Positions 43,806-51,915 of a DNA stretch of 64,000 nucleotides are shown here, piece after piece; the stretch's first letter is position 1, and every line of letters begins with the position of its first letter. The position numbers and the translations under genes are program-made. Source of the stretch: Oxalobacteraceae bacterium OTU3CAMAD1 (GTDB lineage Bacteria; Pseudomonadota; Gammaproteobacteria; Burkholderiales; Burkholderiaceae_D); contig CP099650.1 of the NCBI GenBank assembly GCA_024123915.1, positions 4,216,001-4,280,000 on the forward strand, given 5' to 3'. The notes below the pieces were generated by a model. It was not told the DNA's origin. It searched no databases and worked only from the letters and a program-made list of their open reading frames with translations.

Positions 43806-44995
43806 GCATCCTCCAGTATCGCCAGCGTGTGTCGGGCGATCATCAGTTCCTCGTTGGCCGGCACCACCCACGCGGCGACCTTGCTGCCGGCGGCGCTGAT
43901 GCGGGTCACGCCGCGCGGATTGGCGTCGTTGGCCGCCGCGTCCAGCTCCACGCCCAGCCAGGCCGCGTCGCGGCAGACGGCGGCGCGCAGCGCCACGCTG
44001 TTCTCGCCTATGCCGCCCGAGAACACCAGCGCATCGAGCCCTCCCAGCGCGGCGGCCAGCGAACCGAGTTCGCGGCCGATGCGGTAGACCATCAAGCCGA
44101 TGGCAGCGTTGGCGCGCGGATCGTCGCTCGCCTCCAATGTGCGCATATCGGCCGAGATGCCCGATACGCCCAGCAGGCCGGATTCCTGGTACAGCAGCTT
44201 CTGGACGGCCGCCACGTCCATGCCCAGCTCCTCGATCAAATACAACACCACGCCCGGATCGAGGTCGCCGCAGCGGGTGCCCATCGGCAGGCCGTCGACG
44301 GCGGTGAAGCCCATCGTGCTGGCGACGCTGCGCCCGGCCGACATCGCGCACATGCTGGCGCCGTTGCCTAAATGCGCGGCCACCACCTTGGCTCCGGCCA
44401 GGCCGGGGTCCGCCTGCGGCAGGCGGCTGGCGATATATTCGTAGGACAGGCCGTGGAAGCCATAACGGCGTATGCCGAGATCAGTGATCCTGGCCGGCAG
44501 CGCGAACGCCTGCGCCTGCGCCGGCTGGCCGGCATGGAAGGCGGTATCGAAGCAGCCCACCTGCGGCACCTCGGGCGCCAGCGCGATCATCGAGCGCACC
44601 GGCGCCAGGTTGTGCGGCAGGTGCAACGGCGCCAGCGGAACCAGTTTGTCGAGCTCCGCCACCACGGTTTGATCCAGCAACTGCGGCCCGCTATAGGCCA
44701 CGCCGCCATGGACGATGCGGTGGCCGACGGCGGCCACCCGCCTGCCATCGAGATGCGTCTGCGCGAAGTCGATCAGGAAGCGCATGCCGGCCTCGTGATC
44801 GATGGGCGCATCCGGCCAGCTTCGCTCGCCGACCGTCGCGCCCTGCGCATCCTGGGCGATGAAACGGGTCACGCCGGCGTACAGGTTTTCGATTTTGCCG
44901 CGCAGCGCAGGCCGCAGCGACGGGCCGTCGAACAGCGAGAACTTGATGCTCGACGAACCGGCGTTGATGACGACGATGCAGCCGTTGGGCGCCAT
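43802..44995 (-). CDS. ackA: Acetate/propionate-family kinase
   Basis: This 397-residue enzyme phosphorylates acetate or another short acid with ATP. Full-length family marks are VINAGSSSIKFSLFD at the N-terminus, GHRIVHGGVAY, GCFDTAFH, the HLGNGASMCA phosphate loop and FSGGIGENSVALR. It lies 4 bp after the phosphate acetyltransferase-like gene and overlaps fabI. Confidence 0.93.
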   Translation of the reverse strand: MAPNGCIVVINAGSSSIKFSLFDGPSLRPALRGKIENLYAGVTRFIAQDAQGATVGERSWPDAPIDHEAGMRFLIDFAQTHLDGRRVAAVGHRIVHGGVAYSGPQLLDQTVVAELDKLVPLAPLHLPHNLAPVRSMIALAPEVPQVGCFDTAFHAGQPAQAQAFALPARITDLGIRRYGFHGLSYEYIASRLPQADPGLAGAKVVAAHLGNGASMCAMSAGRSVASTMGFTAVDGLPMGTRCGDLDPGVVLYLIEELGMDVAAVQKLLYQESGLLGVSGISADMRTLEASDDPRANAAIGLMVYRIGRELGSLAAALGGLDALVFSGGIGENSVALRAAVCRDAAWLGVELDAAANDANPRGVTRISAAGSKVAAWVVPANEELMIARHTLAILEDA

Positions 44996-44999
44996 CGCC

Positions 45000-45959
45000 T
45001 CAGGCTCCGGTCGCGGCGACGACAGCGGCCTTGCTGTGCACCAGCAGCACCGCCACCGCGCACGACGCCAGACGCGCCTCCACCGAGTCCGCGCGGCTGG
45101 TCAGGATGACCGGCACGCGCGCGCCCAGCACGATGCCGGCCGCGCCGGCGCCGGCCATGAAGGTCAGGCTCTTGGCCAGCATATTGCCCGCCTCCAGATC
45201 CGGCGCGATCAGCACATTGGCCTGCCCCGCCACCGGCGACACCAGGTTCTTGATCGCCGCCGCCTCCGGATCGATGGCGTTGTCCATCGCCAGCGGGCCG
45301 TCGAGGATGGCGCCGGTGATCTGGCCCCGATCGGCCATTTTGCACAGGGCCGCCGCGTCGATGGTGGACGGCATCTTGGCGCTCACCGTCTCGACGGCGG
45401 CCAGGATCGCCACCTTGACCGGATCGAATTTGAGCACCTGCGCCAGGTCGATCGCGTTTTGCACGATGTCGACCTTTTCGCTCAACCCCGGATTGATGTT
45501 GACGGCGGCGTCGGTGATGATCAGCGGTTCGCTGCGCCCCGGCACATCCATGATGAAGCAGTGGCTCAGACGCCGCGCCGTGCGCAGGCCCGTGTCGGCG
45601 GCCACCACGGCGCCCATCAGTTCATCGGTGTGCAGGCTGCCCTTCATCAGCGCCTGCGCCTTGCCCTCGCGTACCAGCTCCACCGCGCGCGCGGCCGACG
45701 CGTGGCTGTGCGGCGTATCGATCAGGGTCAGCGCGGAGATGTCGAACTTCGCCTCGTCGGCGGCCTTTTGGATGCGCGCACGCGGCCCCACCAGGATGGG
45801 CGTGATCAAGCCCATTTCGGCCGCATCCAGCGCCGCCTCCAATGCGTTGCGGTCGCATGGATGGGCCACGGCCACCGTCACCGGCCCGGCGTCGCGGGCG
45901 GCGGTGATCAGGCGGTCGTAGTTGGGGTGCGCGGATTGCTGCCGGGTCGATGCATTCAT
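45000..45959 (-). CDS. Phosphate acetyl/butyryltransferase family protein
   Basis: This 319-residue protein is of the PTA_PTB family (VAVAHPCDRNALEAALDAAE, LMKGSLHTDELM, LDGPLAMDNAI, GARVPVILTSRADS). It transfers acyl groups between CoA and phosphate, making the acyl phosphate used by the adjacent kinase. Substrate, acetyl or butyryl, is not decided by sequence alone. The ATG at 45959 has AGGAG at the right distance. It is first in pta-ackA-fabI. Confidence 0.9.
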   Translation of the reverse strand: MNASTRQQSAHPNYDRLITAARDAGPVTVAVAHPCDRNALEAALDAAEMGLITPILVGPRARIQKAADEAKFDISALTLIDTPHSHASAARAVELVREGKAQALMKGSLHTDELMGAVVAADTGLRTARRLSHCFIMDVPGRSEPLIITDAAVNINPGLSEKVDIVQNAIDLAQVLKFDPVKVAILAAVETVSAKMPSTIDAAALCKMADRGQITGAILDGPLAMDNAIDPEAAAIKNLVSPVAGQANVLIAPDLEAGNMLAKSLTFMAGAGAAGIVLGARVPVILTSRADSVEARLASCAVAVLLVHSKAAVVAATGA

Positions 45960-46029
45960 TGGGGCTCCTGGGGGATGACCCGGCAAATGATAGCAATCCA
46001 TGCAAATAATGCAACCGCCGATTTGTGCG

Positions 46030-46045
46030 GTGCGGCATGCCGCAC
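46030..46045. promoter_or_regulatory. Perfect 16-bp palindrome upstream of pta
   Basis: GTGCGGCATGCCGCAC is self-complementary over 16 bases and sits between the end of the subtilase gene and the start of the pta-like gene, both on the minus strand. It may be part of a terminator for the subtilase or an operator for pta-ackA-fabI. No T-run follows, so neither is certain. Confidence 0.4.
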
Positions 46046-46076
46046 GACACTTATCGCGCTACCTGAGTGGCGATCT

Positions 46077-47303
46077 TCACTGAAGGAACGCAGCCGTGGC
46101 GACGTCGGTGCCCGTGTAGAGCAGCAGGTTCGGCGAGCCGGTGCCCGCGCTCCACACCTTGTTCGGCGTGGCGCGGGACTTGATCAACTGGGCGACCTGG
46201 CTCGGGATCAAGCTTGGCTGGCTCTGGAGCAGCAGCGCGACGTTGCCCGCCACGTGTGGCGCCGCCATCGACGTCCCGCTCATCGTCGTCACGGACGTAT
46301 TGCTGTAGATGCCCGCCGACGTGATGGACGAGCCCGGCGCGAAGATGTCCAGGCAGCGTCCCCAATTGGAATAGGAAGCGCGCGCATCGTTGCTGGCGGT
46401 GGCGCCCACGGTAATGGCCGAAGGCTCGCGGGCCGGCGAACTGGTGCAGGCATCTACATTGGAGTTGCCAGCCGCGACCGCCACACTGATGCCGCGCGAC
46501 ACCACATTGGCCACCGCCCTGTCCAGGGTGTATGAGAGGCCGCCGCCGAGCGACATGTTGACCACGGCGGGCCGTACGGCGTTGACCGCCACCCAATCCA
46601 GGCCGGCCAGCACGCCGCTCATGGTGCCCGAGCCGTTGCAGCCCAACACCCGCACCGGCACTACGCTTGCGGCTTTCGCGATGCCGTACTTCGCACCGGC
46701 CGCCGTGGCGGCGACGTGGGTGCCGTGGCCGTGGCAGTCGTTGGTGCCATTGCCATCGGCAATCGCCGTGTAGCCGGCTCGCACGCGCCCGCCGAAATCG
46801 GCATGGGCGGCGCGCACGCCGGTGTCCAGCACGTAGATTTGCACGCCCAGGCCGGTGGCCGCATAGCTGTACGCGCCGTTGAGCGGCAAGGCGCGCTGGT
46901 CGGACCTGTCCAACCCCCAGGTCGCACTGGTTTGCGTGGTTTGCGTGTGCGTCACAACCATGTCGGGTTCGATGGATTGCACCAACGGATGGCGACGCAT
47001 CGCTTCCAGATAGTGGGCGCTCGACTTGGTCGGCAGCGTCACCGTGAAGCCTTTGACGACGTGTTCATAGACGTGGTCCGGACGGGTGCCGGAGCCGTTG
47101 GCCAACGACTCGGCGTGCTGCTTCACGGCCCCCGAACCGGGCTTGAAGACGATGATGTAACGGGTGCGTTCGGATTGCTGGGACGCATCAGGGGACTGGG
47201 CGTTCGCCGGCATGCTCAGCGCGGCGCCGAGCAGCGGAACCAGCGTAATGACGGACAGGGTGACAAAGGTGCGGGGCGCAACGGCGCCTTGCTTCTGCAA
47301 CAT
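46077..47303 (-). CDS. Secreted S8 subtilisin-like serine protease
   Basis: The protein has 408 residues: signal peptide (to about 36, ending ANA), an I9-type inhibitor propeptide (about 46-120) and a proteinase-K-like S8 domain. The triad is Asp160 in VLDTGV, His193 in GHGTHVA and Ser345 in GTSMAAPHVAG, with oxyanion Asn280. It is a secreted endopeptidase. The ATG at 47303 has AGAGG seven bases upstream; that site is inside a 9-bp hairpin at the end of a c-di-GMP riboswitch leader. No C-terminal extra domain is present. Confidence 0.93.
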   Translation of the reverse strand: MLQKQGAVAPRTFVTLSVITLVPLLGAALSMPANAQSPDASQQSERTRYIIVFKPGSGAVKQHAESLANGSGTRPDHVYEHVVKGFTVTLPTKSSAHYLEAMRRHPLVQSIEPDMVVTHTQTTQTSATWGLDRSDQRALPLNGAYSYAATGLGVQIYVLDTGVRAAHADFGGRVRAGYTAIADGNGTNDCHGHGTHVAATAAGAKYGIAKAASVVPVRVLGCNGSGTMSGVLAGLDWVAVNAVRPAVVNMSLGGGLSYTLDRAVANVVSRGISVAVAAGNSNVDACTSSPAREPSAITVGATASNDARASYSNWGRCLDIFAPGSSITSAGIYSNTSVTTMSGTSMAAPHVAGNVALLLQSQPSLIPSQVAQLIKSRATPNKVWSAGTGSPNLLLYTGTDVATAAFLQ

Positions 47304-47308
47304 GGTTT

Positions 47309-47332
47309 GGCCTCTATAAATTGATAGAGGCC
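47309..47332 (-). promoter_or_regulatory. Hairpin occluding the subtilase ribosome binding site
   Basis: On the minus strand GGCCTCTAT and ATAGAGGCC form a perfect 9-bp stem with a 6-base loop. The 3' arm contains the AGAGG ribosome binding site (47311-47315). A second hairpin (47331-47357; CCGGCCAAGG with CCTTGCCGG) overlaps this one by two bases and also overlaps the 3' strand of riboswitch helix P1, so the three structures compete. Confidence 0.75.
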
Positions 47333-47353
47333 GGCAAGGAATATGGTCCTTGG

Positions 47354-47437
47354 CCGGGAGTACAGCTACCATGGCGCGGACTGCGCTGTAGGCCTGAAGC
47401 TTTGCGTCCCGAGGCTTTCGCCTGGTTTGCCCTCCGG
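47354..47437 (-). ncRNA. c-di-GMP-I (GEMM) riboswitch aptamer
   Basis: On the minus strand the leader of the subtilase gene contains the conserved GEMM-I core: GGGCAAACC, a stem capped by a GAAA tetraloop (GGCGAAAGCC), GGGACGCAAAGC, then a second stem whose CCTACAG...CATGG resembles the 11-nt tetraloop receptor, followed by GGTAGC. CCGGAG (47432-47437) and CTCCCGG (47354-47360) can close helix P1. GEMM-I riboswitches bind cyclic di-GMP and often control secreted enzymes. The distance to the start codon and the competing hairpins suggest control of translation. Confidence 0.9.
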
Positions 47438-47678
47438 TTTCAATGAGTGCGAGGTTACCACGAAGACTTGCGGCACGAACACGTGTTGCGGCGGGATATC
47501 TGGTGCCTGTCGTCTGCACACAACTAGCTCATCTGTAGCGGCCAGGCATCTGTCGCGCTCGCTTTTAGACCGCGTCTTCCATTGCCCTAAACCCAGATCA
47601 ATTAGCAGTTATATATTTTGAACTTAACGGATGAGTCCTGTCTAACAGAGCGCAAGACCTACAATTAAAGGAGTCATC
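47438..47678. other. Intergenic region between the riboswitch and the next gene
   Basis: This stretch holds the minus-strand promoter of the riboswitch-subtilase unit and the plus-strand leader of the gene at 47679. GGTAACC and other short dyads are present just before the aptamer. The plus-strand frame 47343-47621 reads through the aptamer in antisense and is not called. I see no other gene. Confidence 0.5.
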
Positions 47679-48128
47679 ATGACATCGCCACTTTCATTCT
47701 GGACCTGGTCGCCACAATTTTACTTCCCCTGGAGCGGCGGAGTAATGCAACAGATCGACCCCGATCTGACGTGGTTCTCACACTGGATTACCCCCGGTGC
47801 AGGCAACGCGGCAATTGAAGAGAAGGCCTTCAGCGGCGTCGCGTCGTACGGCAAACAGCTCGGGTTGATCACCGACGTGTTGCTGGCGGTTGTGGACGAA
47901 ACGGCACTGACCGCCGAGTCCAAAGCGGTCGACGACTTGCGGCGCATACGCAGCCGCATCGAGATGCTCAAAACCATCGAGTACACCTTGGCGAACGACC
48001 AGATCGTCGCCCAGGTGAACAAAATTCGAGAGCGCGGCGGCTCCGAGCTAAATGAACTGACCACGCAGTTATTGCCGCTGCTGATGGACAAGCGGCAACA
48101 GCAAGGCCTGCGGAATCTGGCGGGTTAG
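47679..48128 (+). CDS. Small protein of unknown function, Trp-rich N-terminus
   Basis: This 149-residue protein has a good ribosome binding site (AAAGGAG) before its ATG. The N-terminus is rich in aromatic residues (FWTWSPQFYFPWSGG), and the rest is predicted helical with a charged C-terminal half (LRRIRSRIEMLKTIEY). There is no signal peptide or clear membrane segment. The general form resembles small phasin-like or granule-associated proteins, but I do not recognise the family. It stands alone and ends 12 bp from a convergent small gene. Confidence 0.75.
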   Translation: MTSPLSFWTWSPQFYFPWSGGVMQQIDPDLTWFSHWITPGAGNAAIEEKAFSGVASYGKQLGLITDVLLAVVDETALTAESKAVDDLRRIRSRIEMLKTIEYTLANDQIVAQVNKIRERGGSELNELTTQLLPLLMDKRQQQGLRNLAG

Positions 48129-48140
48129 CCCGGCGGCAAC

Positions 48141-48314
48141 TCAGCGGCGCAGCCCGTACCACGCGCAAGCGACGGCCGGGACACCGAGCGCGACGGCGGA
48201 AACGTAATCCCACACGCCGTCGCCCAGCAAGGCGGAAACCAGGCCGACCGCCGTCAGTATCGCCAACACGATGGGCGCGCCCCACATGCGGAGGAAGGGA
48301 CTCGCGCCGCTCAT
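48141..48314 (-). CDS. 57-residue membrane protein partner of the PepSY protein
   Basis: This short gene encodes 57 residues with two hydrophobic segments (APIVLAILTAVGLVSALLG and VSAVALGVPAVACAWYGLR). Its ATG at 48314 overlaps the stop of the PepSY gene (ATGA), which argues for translational coupling. Small two-helix proteins often follow PepSY iron-uptake genes; their job is unknown. Confidence 0.8.
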   Translation of the reverse strand: MSGASPFLRMWGAPIVLAILTAVGLVSALLGDGVWDYVSAVALGVPAVACAWYGLRR

Positions 48315-49483
48315 CGCGCCTCCCCTTCGCTCGCGTAGGCGGGCTCCCGCAATTCCGCGACGACATCGTCATCCTCCTTGCGCACCGGTGCCTTGGCCTG
48401 CACACCCCGTTTCAACCAGAGGTACACACCGCTGCCCAGCACGAAGATGGTGGCGATATCGAGCATCGCCCAGAGGAACTGCATCCATGCGCCGCCGTAG
48501 TCGCCGAAGTGCAGCGGCTGCGACACCAGCAGCGCCGTCAGGTACCACGGCAACGCGCGGCGATCGGTGATCTCGCTCGTTTGCGCGTCGATCAGCACCG
48601 GTTTGTACAGCCGCGACGTCAACGCCTCATTGCCATGCATGAAGATGCCGTAGTGGTGGGGGCTGGAGAACGCGGTGCCCGGGAAGGCGACGAAAGCCAC
48701 CTGCATGCCCGGCTCGGCGGCGACGGCGTTGTCCATTGCCTTCTGCATCGAACCCAGCTTGCTCGGCAACGCCATATCCTTGTAGGGCGCGGTCATCTCG
48801 GCCATCTCGGTGGCTTGCCAGTACTTGACCAGCAGATCCGCCCAGGTGTTGATCATGCCGGTCGCGCCCACCACCAGCGCCCACGTCAGCGTGACAATGC
48901 CCAGCATATTGTGCAGGTCCAGCCATTTGACGCGCGGACCGCGCTCGCGCCGCACCTCGCCGAATTCCAGCTTGCGCATGAACGGTGCGTACAGCACGAC
49001 GCCGGAAATGATCGCCACCACCAGCAACAGCCCCATAAAGCCGAGGAATAATTTGCCCCACAGGCCAGCGTACAAATCCACGTGCAGGTGGAACATCACG
49101 CCCAGGAAGGTGCCCTCGAAACTGGGCTCGGCCAGCACCTTGGCGGTGCGCGCATCGACCGCGACCGACTTGAAGCCCTCGTCGGTCGGATGGTCGCCCA
49201 TCGTCAGATACCAGATCTCGCGCTCGTCCGCCTCCTGCGACATGTACATCACCAGCTTGTTCGGATAGCGCGCCTTGGCGGCGGCGATGACGGCGTCGAG
49301 ATCGGCCTTGGGCGTGTCCGGCGCCATTTTCGGCGCCTCGATGGCGTTGCCCAGCAGGTGGTCGATTTCGTGGTGATAGATCAACGGCAAGCCGGTCAGG
49401 CACAGCAGCAGCATGAACACGGTGCAGACCAGGCTGCTCCATTTGTGGATCCAGGCCCAACGGCGGACGGTAACAGGTGTCAT
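48311..49483 (-). CDS. PepSY-domain iron-regulated membrane protein
   Basis: This 390-residue inner-membrane protein of the PepSY_TM family (PiuB-like) has four main hydrophobic segments, near residues 14-35, 140-165, 190-215 and 340-360, with PepSY modules facing the periplasm (NKLVMYMSQEADEREIW). The first segment carries WIHKWSSLVCTVFMLLLC and the last WMQFLWAMLDIATIF. Such proteins are linked to siderophore use and may reduce ferric siderophores. The divergent TonB siderophore receptor and two Fur-box-like sites between them support this. Confidence 0.88.
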   Translation of the reverse strand: MTPVTVRRWAWIHKWSSLVCTVFMLLLCLTGLPLIYHHEIDHLLGNAIEAPKMAPDTPKADLDAVIAAAKARYPNKLVMYMSQEADEREIWYLTMGDHPTDEGFKSVAVDARTAKVLAEPSFEGTFLGVMFHLHVDLYAGLWGKLFLGFMGLLLVVAIISGVVLYAPFMRKLEFGEVRRERGPRVKWLDLHNMLGIVTLTWALVVGATGMINTWADLLVKYWQATEMAEMTAPYKDMALPSKLGSMQKAMDNAVAAEPGMQVAFVAFPGTAFSSPHHYGIFMHGNEALTSRLYKPVLIDAQTSEITDRRALPWYLTALLVSQPLHFGDYGGAWMQFLWAMLDIATIFVLGSGVYLWLKRGVQAKAPVRKEDDDVVAELREPAYASEGEAR

Positions 49484-49517
49484 TTTGAAAGTGAGTCGGC
49501 AAACCGGAAATTACAAT

Positions 49518-49536
49518 GATAATGCAAATCACTCTC
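49518..49536. promoter_or_regulatory. Fur-box-like site 1
   Basis: GATAATGCAAATCACTCTC resembles the Fur consensus GATAATGATAATCATTATC, and the flanking bases (AAT before, ATT after) extend the symmetry. It lies 35 bp upstream of the PepSY start codon in the divergent iron-uptake promoter region. Confidence 0.65.
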
Positions 49537-49571
49537 ATTTAGTAGCAATACTGCGGCCTCCAGCGCTATAA

Positions 49572-49590
49572 TTGAGAATCGCTCTCATTT
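49572..49590. promoter_or_regulatory. Fur-box-like site 2
   Basis: TTGAGAATCGCTCTCATTT is a second Fur-like dyad (GAGAATCGCTCTC core). It lies 23 bp upstream of the siderophore receptor start, where Fur binding would block transcription in iron-replete cells. Confidence 0.65.
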
Positions 49591-49613
49591 ACTTACCAAA
49601 AATTAAACGAATC

Positions 49614-51806
49614 ATGCACACTCCAAATCTGAAATTGTCCCCGTTCGCGCTTGCCGCGATGCTCATGGCCGGTGCCGCCGGCGCGCAAGGCCAAACCGCC
49701 ACAGGAGCGGCGGCCGATGTCGCCGAGGGCAAAATCCAGACCGTGGTCATCAGCGCCTCGGCGGATGCGTCGGCCGACGGCTTGACCAAGGATTACGCCG
49801 GCGGCCAGGTCGCGCGCGGCGGCCGTCTCGGCCTGCTGGGCAATGTGGACATGATGGATACGCCGTTTAATACGCTCAACTTCACCCAGGCCGTGATCCA
49901 GGACCAGCAGGCGCGCAGCGTCGCCGACGTGCTGCAGAATGACCCGTCGGTGCGCGTCGCGCGCGGGTTCGGCAACTACCAGGAGCTGTATGTGATTCGC
50001 GGCTTCCCGGTCAACTCCGACGACCTGGCGTACAACGGTTTATTCGGCCTGCTGCCGCGCCAGTTCGTCGCCTCCGAACTGCTCGAACGCGTGGAAGTGC
50101 TGCGCGGCGCGAACTCCTTCATCAACGGCGCGGCGCCGGGCGGCGGTGGCGTGGGCGGCTCGATTAACCTGCTGCCCAAGCGCGCCAGCAATAACCCGCT
50201 GACGCAGCTGACGGTCGGCGTCGATAGCGGCGGCCAGGGTTACGGCGCGATCGACATCGGCCGCCGCTTCGGCGAGAACGGCAACACCGGTATCCGCGTC
50301 AACGCGGTGCGCCGCGACGGCGACACGCCCGTCGACGGCGAGAAGCGCGAGTTGTCGGTAGCCTCCGTCGGCATCGACTTCCAGGGACGCGGCTTCCGCC
50401 TGTCGGCCGATGTCGGTTACCAGAACCACAATCTGCGAGGCGCGCGCCCGAGCGTGACCGTCAGCCAGGGCGTCGCCCTGCCCTCCGCGCCTGACTCGGA
50501 CAGCAACTGGGCACAGAAATGGACCCACTCGAAGGAGCGCGACACCTTCGGCACCTTGCGCGGCGAGGTCGATCTGGCCAAGGACACGGTGGCGTGGGCC
50601 GCGCTGGGCGCGCGCAGCGGCGACGAGTCCAACATCATCGCCGAACCGACCGTCGGCGGCACCGGCGGCGCGGCCAGCATGTACCGCTTCGACAATGTGC
50701 GCCACGACAGCGTGCGCACCGGCGAGATCGGCGTGCGCACCAGGCTGCGCACCGGCGCCATCGGCCATAGCCTGAGCGCGACCGCGTCGGGGTTCTGGAC
50801 GGAGTCGCGCAACGCATACGCCTTCAGTAACTTCGCCGGCTTCGCGACCAGCATCTTCAATCCGGTCGATGTGGCGGCGCCGGTTGCCGATTTCTTCACC
50901 GGTGGTGTTTTGAACGATCCGAAGCGCGTTTCTAAGTCCATCCTTTCCAGCTACGCGCTGGCGGACACGCTGTCCATGCTGGACGACAAGGTGCTGCTGA
51001 CGGTCGGCGTGCGGCATCAGTCGATCAAGTCGGAGAGCTATAACTACGACTCCGGCGCTTCGGAGTCGCACTACGACCGCAGCAAAGTCACACCGATGGC
51101 CGGCGTCGTTTACCGTCCGGTGAAAGCGGTGTCGCTCTACGCGAACTACACTGAGGGGCTGCAGCAGGGGCCCATCGCTTCCGGGAACATCGACAACATC
51201 GGCGAGACGTTCGCACCGTTTGTCTCGAAGCAGAAAGAAATCGGCGTGAAGTACGATGTCGGCACCGTGGGCGCCAGCGCGGCGGTGTTCAGCACCACGC
51301 AGCCATCGGCGTATGTGGAGAACAGGATCTTCGGCGTATTCGGCGAACAGCGCAATCGCGGTCTGGAGATGACCGTGTTCGGCGTGCCGACGCGCGGCCT
51401 GCGCGTGCTGGGCGGCTTGACTTTGCTCGACGCCGAGCAGCGCGTCACCGCCAGCGGCGTCAATCAAGGCAACGACGTGATCGGCGTGCCGAAGACGCAG
51501 CTGAACATCGGCGCGGAGTGGGATGTGCCGGGCGTGCGCGGTTTGAACCTGAATGCGCGGGCGCTGTACACGTCATCGCAGTATGCCGATGGTGCGAATC
51601 TGCAGGAGCTGCCGGCGTGGAGCCGGCTGGACATCGGCGCGAGCTATGTCGCCACCATCGCGGATCGCAAGGTCACGCTCCGCGCACGGATCGACAACGT
51701 CGCGGACAAGAGCTACTGGGCGTCGGCCGGCGGCTATCCGGGTTCGGGCTACCTGGTGCTTGGTTCGCCGCGTACGGCCGTGTTGTCGGCGACAGTGGAT
51801 TTTTGA
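49614..51806 (+). CDS. TonB-dependent siderophore receptor
   Basis: This 730-residue outer-membrane receptor has a signal peptide (about 1-27), a plug domain (DVLQNDPSVRVARGFGNYQELYVIRGF is spread over residues 98-125; then VEVLRGANSFINGAAPGGGGVGGSIN) and a 22-strand barrel ending in ATVDF with terminal Phe. This is the classic ferric-siderophore class. The ATG at 49614 is preferred over an upstream ATG that would spoil the signal peptide. Two Fur-like sites and the divergent PepSY gene indicate iron control. The ligand cannot be read from sequence. Confidence 0.93.
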   Translation: MHTPNLKLSPFALAAMLMAGAAGAQGQTATGAAADVAEGKIQTVVISASADASADGLTKDYAGGQVARGGRLGLLGNVDMMDTPFNTLNFTQAVIQDQQARSVADVLQNDPSVRVARGFGNYQELYVIRGFPVNSDDLAYNGLFGLLPRQFVASELLERVEVLRGANSFINGAAPGGGGVGGSINLLPKRASNNPLTQLTVGVDSGGQGYGAIDIGRRFGENGNTGIRVNAVRRDGDTPVDGEKRELSVASVGIDFQGRGFRLSADVGYQNHNLRGARPSVTVSQGVALPSAPDSDSNWAQKWTHSKERDTFGTLRGEVDLAKDTVAWAALGARSGDESNIIAEPTVGGTGGAASMYRFDNVRHDSVRTGEIGVRTRLRTGAIGHSLSATASGFWTESRNAYAFSNFAGFATSIFNPVDVAAPVADFFTGGVLNDPKRVSKSILSSYALADTLSMLDDKVLLTVGVRHQSIKSESYNYDSGASESHYDRSKVTPMAGVVYRPVKAVSLYANYTEGLQQGPIASGNIDNIGETFAPFVSKQKEIGVKYDVGTVGASAAVFSTTQPSAYVENRIFGVFGEQRNRGLEMTVFGVPTRGLRVLGGLTLLDAEQRVTASGVNQGNDVIGVPKTQLNIGAEWDVPGVRGLNLNARALYTSSQYADGANLQELPAWSRLDIGASYVATIADRKVTLRARIDNVADKSYWASAGGYPGSGYLVLGSPRTAVLSATVDF

Positions 51807-51915
51807 TTTGAATCCCCCGACATTTTAGGGAGTTTTGCTCTACACTTCCCAACGCCCCTAGGGACCAACAGCCGGCGCATGCTGGCATCAATCCGCGAAT
51901 GGAGATCTGGAAAAC

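Noticed and set aside
47343..47621. 92-codon plus-strand frame
   Set aside because: It reads through the riboswitch aptamer in antisense and has no start signal.
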